Both the position numbers and the translations under genes were made by a program. The notes under the pieces were generated by a model. That model worked only from the letters and a program-made list of their open reading frames with translations. It did no database searches and was not told the DNA's origin. Positions 6,772 through 12,143 of a DNA stretch of 12,143 nucleotides are shown piece by piece. Source of the stretch: an uncultured Flammeovirgaceae bacterium (lineage in GTDB: Bacteria > Bacteroidota > Bacteroidia > Cytophagales > Cyclobacteriaceae); assembly GCA_946886805.1 (NCBI GenBank), contig CAMPJM010000072.1, forward strand, positions 1 to 12,143, in the 5' to 3' direction. Position 1 is the first letter of the stretch. Each line of letters begins with the position of its first letter.

Positions 6772-7805
6772 CGATGGAAGAATGTACTATATCAGACGGC
6801 TGGACTTATAAGGGGATGCGGGTCGTTTATATGGAGAACAGTGTGTTGCGAATAGGAATTCTGGTAGATCGTGGTAGTGATATTTTTGAATTTACCTATA
6901 AGCCTTTAGGGATTGATCCATTATTGAGATTGCCAAAAGGTATTAGAAATCCTGCCCGGGATTTTAGTCAAATGCGCGATACTTCCCATCAATTTGAAGA
7001 TTATTACTATGGCGGATGGCAGGAAATTCTTCCGAATAGTCCCACCTTTAATTACCGGGGAGCTGCATTGGGCCAACATGGAGAGGTTTCATTAATCCCG
7101 TGGAAATATGCTATCATCAAGAATTCTACTACTGAAATTGCCCTGAAAGTCTGGACCGAACCTTTAAGGATTCCACTGAGAATTGAAAAAACTTTTATAT
7201 TGAAAAAGGGTGAGGCTAAATTATATATCTCAGAGCAACTGACCAATATGGGAAAAACTGAGGTAGACATTATGTGGGGTCATCATATCGCTTTTGGCTT
7301 ACCATTTTTGGATGATGGGGCAGTCATAGAAAGTAATGCTCAAACCTTTTTTGCTGAACCAACAATGCCATCGAATAGGAGGTTCAAGTCGGGAACAGCG
7401 TTTGTTTGGCCCATGGGAGAGGGGTTGGATGGAAAGAAAGATAATGCCAGTATTATTCCTGACGCGGAGGCAAAACCTTATAGTGACTTGTGTTATTTAA
7501 GCGACTACAATGGGGACGCTTTTTATTCTATAAAAAGTAAAAAATATGGGATTGGGTTTCAACTGAACTGGGACGGCAATCTGTTTAAACATCTCTGGTT
7601 ATGGCAAGAAAGGTTTGCGACAAAGGACTTTCCCTGGTGGGGCCAGTGCTATACTGATGCTCTTGAACCCTGGACTTCAGCCTGGACCTCCGATCCGGAG
7701 AAGGCTATTCAAAATGGGGAATGGCTGCATTTGGAGGCTGAGGAAGTGGTGAACACGCAACTTTCAGCTAGTGTCGTGCCAACTTTAAATGAGCAGAAGG
7801 CTTAG
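6768..7805 (+). CDS. DUF4432-family, aldose 1-epimerase (mutarotase)-like protein
   Basis: This is a 345-residue cytosolic protein resembling DUF4432, a family with the galactose mutarotase-like beta-sandwich fold. Putative counterparts of GalM catalytic residues can be picked out: His104 in GQHGEVSLIPW (compare the GalM LHGG region), His172 in MWGHHIAFG (compare the GalM acid histidine), and Glu300 in DALEPWTSAW (compare the GalM base glutamate in its LETQ motif). These alignments were made by eye. The role would be interconversion of sugar anomers, or epimerisation of a related sugar. The start ATG at 6768 lies inside the preceding stop (ATGA), which implies translational coupling with the UxuA-like enzyme; an in-frame ATG at 6774 is an alternative start. 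No experimentally settled function for this family is known to me, so the mutarotase role is inferred. Confidence 0.8.
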   Translation: MTMEECTISDGWTYKGMRVVYMENSVLRIGILVDRGSDIFEFTYKPLGIDPLLRLPKGIRNPARDFSQMRDTSHQFEDYYYGGWQEILPNSPTFNYRGAALGQHGEVSLIPWKYAIIKNSTTEIALKVWTEPLRIPLRIEKTFILKKGEAKLYISEQLTNMGKTEVDIMWGHHIAFGLPFLDDGAVIESNAQTFFAEPTMPSNRRFKSGTAFVWPMGEGLDGKKDNASIIPDAEAKPYSDLCYLSDYNGDAFYSIKSKKYGIGFQLNWDGNLFKHLWLWQERFATKDFPWWGQCYTDALEPWTSAWTSDPEKAIQNGEWLHLEAEEVVNTQLSASVVPTLNEQKA

Positions 7806-7956
7806 TAAATTTTAATTTAAGGGCAGATACAAAAAATGAATTACAGCCATCGCTATTCAGGGCTTTTGTAAAGCAGATAAGTCAACAGACGCATTGATTC
7901 AAACTCGCTTTTAGCTTCACAAGGTCTTGTATTGTTCAATTTAATCAAATATTAAT
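7806..7956. promoter_or_regulatory. 151-nt intergenic gap with dyads; possible internal promoter/operator
   Basis: This gap splits the catabolic run. It holds an AT-only dyad just after the stop (TAAAT 7806-7810 / ATTTA 7815-7819), a 5-bp stem GCTTT/AAAGC with a 3-nt loop (7862-7874), TTGA-T-TCAA (7894-7902), and an operator-like dyad ACAAG-GT-CTTGT (7919-7930) ending 26 nt before the next start. None is followed by a T-run. No clear TTTG/TAnnTTTG promoter is visible. A separate promoter for the lactonase and dehydrogenase genes is plausible but unproven. Confidence 0.3.
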
Positions 7957-8805
7957 ATGGGACTATCATTAGAAAATATCAAAATATTTGCAGACGGATT
8001 AGACCATGTAGAGTGCATCGCCTATCATCCGGACGGGACAATCTGGGCTGGTGGGGAGGCAGGGCAAATTTACAAAATATCGAATAAGGGGAAAGTGGAG
8101 AAGGTGGCCAGTACAGGCGGATTTATCTTAGGGATAGCCATTAGTCCCAAGAAAGACTGGCTGGCGATTTGTGACCTGAAAAAGAAGTGTATATGGAAAT
8201 TGGATTTACAATCTCATGCCCTACAACTTTATGCAAATGGGGTGGATGGGCATCAATTTAATATACCCAACTATATCTGTTTTGATTCAAACGAAAATTT
8301 ATATGTAAGCGAAAGCGGCGCATTTAGAGAAGTATCGGGCAGCATATTAAAATTTAACCGAGAGGGAGAAGGCAAAATATGGTGCAAAGGTCCCTTTAAC
8401 TTTTCAAACGGGATGGCCATAGACGACCGGGAGCATTTTCTTTATGTAGTGTGTTCATTCTTACCGGGCATTGAAAGAATCGCAATTAATGAAGATGGAA
8501 CAGCCGGAAAACGTGAAGTATTTGTGACTTTGCCCAAGACCGTACCAGATGGAATTGCTTTTGACGTTGAGGGAAATCTTTATGTTACCTGTTATGCTCC
8601 TAATGCCATTTATAAGGCAGATAAAAATCGTGCTGTAACAGTATTGATTAATGATTGGGAAGGACATACCTTATGTAACCCGACCAACATCGCTTTCGGC
8701 GGCCCTAATTTTGATCAACTATTCACTTCTAATTTGGGCAGATGGCATATTTCTCGGATTGATATAGGAGTTCGAGGACTAAAGCTTGCTTGCCACGACA
8801 TTTAA
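7957..8805 (+). CDS. SMP-30/gluconolactonase-family protein, probable sugar lactonase
   Basis: This is a 282-residue six-bladed beta-propeller of the SMP-30/gluconolactonase/LRE family, which typically opens aldonolactones to aldonic acids with a divalent metal. There is no signal peptide, so the site is cytosolic. The four expected metal/active-site positions are recognisable: Glu19 (HVECIAYHPDG), Asn105 (IPNYICFD), Asn151 (FSNGMAIDD) and Asp198 (VPDGIAFDVEGNLY). Blade-type repeats of the form (D)xxGxLYV recur through the protein. The length is normal. It follows a 151-nt gap and precedes the dehydrogenase by 53 nt. Next to a sugar dehydrogenase-like and an aldonate dehydratase-like gene, a lactonase role is coherent. 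The particular lactone cannot be identified. Confidence 0.88.
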   Translation: MGLSLENIKIFADGLDHVECIAYHPDGTIWAGGEAGQIYKISNKGKVEKVASTGGFILGIAISPKKDWLAICDLKKKCIWKLDLQSHALQLYANGVDGHQFNIPNYICFDSNENLYVSESGAFREVSGSILKFNREGEGKIWCKGPFNFSNGMAIDDREHFLYVVCSFLPGIERIAINEDGTAGKREVFVTLPKTVPDGIAFDVEGNLYVTCYAPNAIYKADKNRAVTVLINDWEGHTLCNPTNIAFGGPNFDQLFTSNLGRWHISRIDIGVRGLKLACHDI

Positions 8806-8858
8806 CAGATATATTCTAAAATCAAGTACATGCTGCTTAAAATTAACAAGAAAAAATC

Positions 8859-9626
8859 ATGAATTCATTTATAAACAAACACATAATAGTTACTGGGGGC
8901 GCCAAGGGTATAGGGATGGCCTGTGTTGAAATTTTCCTTAAAGCCGGAGGTACCGTTTCCATATTCGATATAGATGAACCAGCAAACATATCGGAAGGAT
9001 ATGAAAATAATTACACTTTTTACAAGACCGATGTGTCTCTGGAAAAGCAGGTAAAACAAAATATCGATGCAGCAATTAAACGAGTTGGTGAAGTTGATGT
9101 ATTGGTAAATAATGCAGGAATAGTAATTTATGGCTCGGTCACAGAAACCTCGGAAGCGGTGTGGGACAAGGTTTTAGGGGTAAATCTCAAAAGTTCCTTT
9201 TTATGTTCAAAACATGCCATCCCTTCCATGCTAAAGAAAGGAAAAGGAGTTGTTATAAATGTTTCCAGTGTGCAGGCGTTCCTTTCACAAAATGTAGTAG
9301 CCGCTTATACTGCCTCCAAAACCGCTCTTTTGGGACTTACCAGAAGCATTGCGGTTGATTATGCACCCAATATTCGTTGTGTGGCAGTGTGCCCAGGTAC
9401 CATTGACACACCCATGCTGAGAAATGCACTACAGGAATCACCAAATCCCGATGAGGTGTACCAAGAATGTATCGACATGCACCCTTTAAAAAAAATAGGT
9501 ACCCCCAAAGAGGTAGCTGAACTTATCGCTTTTCTGGCTTCGGATAAAGCATCTTTTATCACCGGTCAAGCTTATAGAATAGACGGCGGGCTTGGAATTG
9601 GGATAGCAGGAAGTAAGCACGAATAA
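8859..9626 (+). CDS. Classical short-chain dehydrogenase/reductase, NAD-type
   Basis: This is a 255-residue classical SDR with a Rossmann fold. Visible motifs are the nucleotide-binding TGGAKGIG (12-19), acidic Asp37 and Asp39 at the end of beta-2 (SIFDID) favouring NAD(H) over NADP(H), NNAG (84-87), catalytic Asn109, Ser137, Tyr150 and Lys154, and CPGTIDTPM (178-186). The C-terminus has the typical FITGQAYRIDGG. There is no signal peptide. SDRs in such loci oxidise free sugars (rhamnose, fucose, mannose or galactose dehydrogenases), act on 2-keto-3-deoxy sugar acids (KduD-like), or act as fructuronate reductases. Sequence alone does not decide between these. The lactonase immediately upstream favours an aldose dehydrogenase that makes a lactone. 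It is last in the plus-strand run, and a hairpin follows. Confidence 0.93.
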   Translation: MNSFINKHIIVTGGAKGIGMACVEIFLKAGGTVSIFDIDEPANISEGYENNYTFYKTDVSLEKQVKQNIDAAIKRVGEVDVLVNNAGIVIYGSVTETSEAVWDKVLGVNLKSSFLCSKHAIPSMLKKGKGVVINVSSVQAFLSQNVVAAYTASKTALLGLTRSIAVDYAPNIRCVAVCPGTIDTPMLRNALQESPNPDEVYQECIDMHPLKKIGTPKEVAELIAFLASDKASFITGQAYRIDGGLGIGIAGSKHE

Positions 9627-9657
9627 AATAAGAGAGAATAAAATAATTTCTACCATC

Positions 9658-9684
9658 CTTCTTCCTGATTGGTTCAGAAAGAAG
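9658..9684. terminator. Candidate bidirectional terminator hairpin between convergent genes
   Basis: CTTCTTCCTGA (9658-9668) and TCAGAAAGAAG (9674-9684) form an 11-bp stem with one mismatch and a 5-nt loop. It lies in the 77-nt gap between the stops of the dehydrogenase (plus) and the hydrolase (minus). Neither side has a long T-run: the plus side continues TAAAGATTTAC and the minus side is AT-rich. Position supports shared termination or 3'-end protection, but the efficiency of the hairpin as an intrinsic terminator is uncertain. Confidence 0.45.
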
Positions 9685-9703
9685 TAAAGATTTACAAATA
9701 TAT

Positions 9704-12052
9704 TTAATGCTCCTGCTCAAAACCTATTTTCCCATTTTTTAAAGTTATTGTATGATATTTCCCTTCATACAAGACATGGTGTAGTTTTCCTTCCATATCA
9801 ATGCGCCCAAAATTTCTTATAGGATTGCCATTCACCTCCGGATAAAATCCAAAAAAGCATTTAAGTATAACCTGCGACATGCCTATTCCTGCGTTGGAGT
9901 CCCTGTTATGCCACCCTCTTTCGGCAATTCTTACCTTGGCATTTTTGTTGTTCTTGTTTTTTCCCCAGAGTTCATGTGCCTGTGCCCAGGTGCCCTCGTA
10001 AGTCACCGGCTCAATAGCACGGTAGAAATCAAGGGCTTTCTGTGGATAGCCCATTTGAGAAAGCGCATCCATGGTTCCTGCAGGCCAGCCGTCAAAAGCG
10101 CCCATGGGGCCATGATCCGGTCTGTCAGAATTTTTGGCAGCTACATCTTTCAGCGACTGGGCACGCATCCAGTGATCGGTCATTAATTCATCGTATAAAA
10201 AATCAATCATTTCACTTTTCATTGTGTCGGAAAGCTCATCCGGTAAATAACGACCCATAAACATGAAATCAAGACAATGTCTCACTTCAATGGTTTTACC
10301 ATTGGGATATACACTATTCCATACGCCATCTCCTGCATAGAGCTGCATCAGTAGCGGAACCATCATTTCAGCTTTTTCATTCAGCATTGCGGCCTTCTCC
10401 TCATTGCCGATCTTTTTGTACAGACTGGCAGTTTCCTTCATCATCCAGATGTAACCTGCATTAAATGAAGGCACTATATGTTTATATGTTGGAACGCACT
10501 CTAGTAAATTCCATTTGTCATCTCCAAAATCTGCGAGTTTATAAATATCACTGATGGCGCCCTCTTTCCCGTAAATTGAAATTCTTTCCCAATTGGTTGC
10601 ATAATGTTCGAGGGTTTCCAGCAAGGTTTTGTCAGTTACTTTTTCATTTAAAAATTCATGGTCCCCGGTTACGGTAATATAAGCATGGATCAATTGAAAC
10701 AAGGCCCAGTAATTCGCTGAATAACCATTGCCAACACCCTTGCCTCCTAAATTGTCCTGACCGTAATATTTTCCCGGATCAATTTTTACCCATGCTAAAA
10801 TATTTTCTTTTAACATTTTCGGATCTGCCACCGCCTGTAAAGTGGACCATTCGGTATTATCCCAAAAAAAGGAAATACTGGCACCCCAGCGCGGTCCACC
10901 GGTGAGTATTACGCTTTCATGTGCTGATAAATTATTGTTCAGCATGTATAACATGGTCATGGGACCCGTATAATAAACCTTTTTGACTAGGGTATCATTT
11001 GTTTCCAATACCGGAAAGCAACCGGAAATAATATCATTGTCGGGAGTAAAGATATTCGCCCATTTTTCTTCCCAAATAGTTTTTACGTTTTCAAATTTTT
11101 GATCGAAATCTTCTATCCATTGTGCTATATTGCTTTTTACCTGGCTTTTATCATCGCCATAAGCCATAAAATACTCAATCACTTTCTTTTCTCCCTTTTT
11201 GAGCTTCAAATTCCATGTTGCTGTGCCTCCGCTATTATAACTTACAATTTCATCAGGAGGTGTTTTGATTCCGAATGCTGTAATGGCTTCTGTTTCGGAA
11301 TCCTGTACAAACAAATCTTTTCCTTCTACAGTGACGGCATATTTTGAGGCATTGAGTATCTCTTTATCGCTTGTCAACTTTATGGTAGTTTTTTCTCCCG
11401 TAGGTTTCCCTTCCACCAATTTGTCTATTGTCACTTCTGCACTGTCAACGTTTTTGCCGATAAACTTTCTAACACTTTCTACCTCCTCATCTCTTGCCGT
11501 GAACTTCCCATCCATTTTAGGGTAGGGGTACCACCATTGCCAATCCCCTTCATACTTACTAATGAACCCAATCATGTCAAGCGCTATATTTATATCCCTT
11601 GTCTCCTCCGCCTTGTTAGTGATTTCTACCCGCCACATAATCCCATCCTCTTCGGGAAGCATACGTGTTGAAGATAGCACTTCCCAATTATCCAGCTTGC
11701 CTTTTCTAAGTGCCTGGTAAGGTTGCCAACGAAACATGGAAACCATTGGAACTTCTCCATTTATTTTCATTATGCCGGTATGATAGCCCCCGCTGTATGG
11801 AGCTGATGCAAACCAGCTTATCGAAGTAATATCCCGGTTTACCAGTGCTTGTCCCCGAAAATTCCGAATAGAAGGTTCCATAGCTACAGTATCAGCAGAG
11901 ACCCATATTCCGGAAACCTCTTCAATTGAAGGAATATTACTAGCTACGTTGACTTTGGTTTCGGCGTTGTCAATTTGATTGGTACAACCGGGAATAATGA
12001 TTCCCAGTAGTATTAGATAGAAAATAGTGCCACTTCTTTTTGTGTAGGTCAT
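9704..12052 (-). CDS. Lipoprotein glycoside hydrolase-like protein with (alpha/alpha)6 catalytic domain (clan GH-G/GH63-like)
   Basis: This probably cleaves glycosidic bonds in the envelope. I chose the start at 12052 (782 residues) because it gives a lipoprotein signal peptide (MTYTKRSG, a hydrophobic run, then PGC with Cys23) and is preceded by an A-rich CATAAAA stretch. The in-frame ATG at 12136 would add 28 residues before the signal peptide. Residues about 41-330 look like an N-terminal beta-sandwich with a lid-like region. Residues about 350-740 look like an (alpha/alpha)6 barrel. SFFWDNTEWSTLQAVADPKM (394-413) resembles the general-acid region of GH63/YgjK-like enzymes, with Asp398 the candidate acid. 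YEGTWAQAHE (685-694) could supply the base, Glu686. The ending GIGMSQVILKCFFGFYPE (722-739) is typical of such barrels. The alpha-rhamnosidase catalytic motif is not apparent. The exact GH family and substrate are unknown to me. It converges on the plus-strand genes and so has its own promoter. Confidence 0.8.
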   Translation of the reverse strand: MTYTKRSGTIFYLILLGIIIPGCTNQIDNAETKVNVASNIPSIEEVSGIWVSADTVAMEPSIRNFRGQALVNRDITSISWFASAPYSGGYHTGIMKINGEVPMVSMFRWQPYQALRKGKLDNWEVLSSTRMLPEEDGIMWRVEITNKAEETRDINIALDMIGFISKYEGDWQWWYPYPKMDGKFTARDEEVESVRKFIGKNVDSAEVTIDKLVEGKPTGEKTTIKLTSDKEILNASKYAVTVEGKDLFVQDSETEAITAFGIKTPPDEIVSYNSGGTATWNLKLKKGEKKVIEYFMAYGDDKSQVKSNIAQWIEDFDQKFENVKTIWEEKWANIFTPDNDIISGCFPVLETNDTLVKKVYYTGPMTMLYMLNNNLSAHESVILTGGPRWGASISFFWDNTEWSTLQAVADPKMLKENILAWVKIDPGKYYGQDNLGGKGVGNGYSANYWALFQLIHAYITVTGDHEFLNEKVTDKTLLETLEHYATNWERISIYGKEGAISDIYKLADFGDDKWNLLECVPTYKHIVPSFNAGYIWMMKETASLYKKIGNEEKAAMLNEKAEMMVPLLMQLYAGDGVWNSVYPNGKTIEVRHCLDFMFMGRYLPDELSDTMKSEMIDFLYDELMTDHWMRAQSLKDVAAKNSDRPDHGPMGAFDGWPAGTMDALSQMGYPQKALDFYRAIEPVTYEGTWAQAHELWGKNKNNKNAKVRIAERGWHNRDSNAGIGMSQVILKCFFGFYPEVNGNPIRNFGRIDMEGKLHHVLYEGKYHTITLKNGKIGFEQEH

Positions 12053-12143
12053 TTTTATGTTTTTTTTTAACTTGGGGATATAATCAAATTGACTAATTTG
12101 TAGCTTCATTAGATCAATAATCTGTATTCCTATCATCCATCGT
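12053..12143 (-). promoter_or_regulatory. Upstream region of the hydrolase gene with one dyad
   Basis: Within the 91 nt before the chosen start there is a dyad CTAAT (12093-12097) / ATTAG (12108-12112) with a 10-nt spacer, about 40-60 nt upstream of the start, and a run of nine A residues (minus strand) near the ATG. Read on the minus strand, TCAATTTG (12091-12084) is one base from the -7 element TAnnTTTG, but no well-spaced TTTG is found upstream. The promoter call is therefore weak. Confidence 0.25.

Noticed and set aside
7836..7871. Mini open frame of 11 codons in the 151-nt gap (MNYSHRYSGLL)
   Set aside because: It is too short to support, with no codon or conservation evidence. It could be a leader peptide, but nothing such as repeated regulatory codons points that way.
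9704..12052. GH78 alpha-L-rhamnosidase
   Set aside because: The expected catalytic-region motif with paired acidic residues and a DERLGW-like stretch was not found. The FWDN and EGTW motifs fit a GH63-like site better.
12053..12136. In-frame upstream ATGs (12136, 12109) that would lengthen the hydrolase
   Set aside because: They would place up to 28 non-hydrophobic residues before a clear lipoprotein signal peptide. The ATG at 12052 has the A-rich upstream context seen at other genes here.
1..12143. tRNA/rRNA genes, CRISPR arrays, insertion sequences, transposases
   Set aside because: I saw no cloverleaf-like segments with CCA ends, no spaced direct repeats, no transposase motifs, and no terminal inverted repeats with target duplications.

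Overview
This window looks like part of a polysaccharide utilisation locus (PUL) from a member of the Bacteroidota. The signs are a 1041-residue SusC-type TonB-dependent receptor followed directly by a SusD-type lipoprotein, three proteins with lipoprotein signal peptides, and A-rich translation starts with no Shine-Dalgarno sequence. The moderate AT bias and the gene repertoire fit a Cytophagales-like environmental or marine bacterium better than a gut Bacteroides, but that placement is inference. No RNA genes, CRISPR arrays or mobile elements were seen.

Layout. Positions 1-99 are a gene-free leader with two short dyads. Positions 100-5653 on the plus strand carry an outer-membrane import module: susC-like, susD-like and a surface lipoprotein with a lipocalin-like C-terminal domain. 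Positions 5704-7805 carry a UxuA-family (mannonate dehydratase-like) enzyme and a DUF4432 mutarotase-like protein, which overlap by 4 nt (ATGA). After a 151-nt gap come an SMP-30/gluconolactonase-family protein (7957-8805) and an NAD-type short-chain dehydrogenase (8859-9626). On the minus strand, converging on the dehydrogenase, is a large lipoprotein glycoside hydrolase-like protein with a probable (alpha/alpha)6 catalytic domain (9704-12052). A hairpin lies between the two convergent genes and may be a shared terminator.

How the genes may work together (inference). The lipoprotein hydrolase would trim a glycan in the envelope, and SusC/SusD with the third lipoprotein would import the product. 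The four genes from 5704 to 9626 encode proteins without signal peptides. As a set they match the steps of a non-phosphorylative oxidative sugar pathway: mutarotation, oxidation to a lactone, lactone hydrolysis, then dehydration of the aldonate to a 2-keto-3-deoxy acid. Using a UxuA-type TIM-barrel enzyme for the last step, rather than an IlvD/EDD or enolase-superfamily dehydratase, would be unusual. The usual glucuronate-route partners (UxaC isomerase, long-chain UxuB) and the KDG kinase and aldolase are not in the window. Neither is a transcriptional regulator or an inner-membrane transporter.

The most unexpected signal not explained by protein coding is a long, nearly perfect inverted repeat in the 5' part of the susC-like gene (490-527: 13 perfect base pairs, 16 with one G-U, 6-nt loop). 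A second stem-loop (449-473) lies just upstream, and both overlap the TonB-box/plug-start codons.
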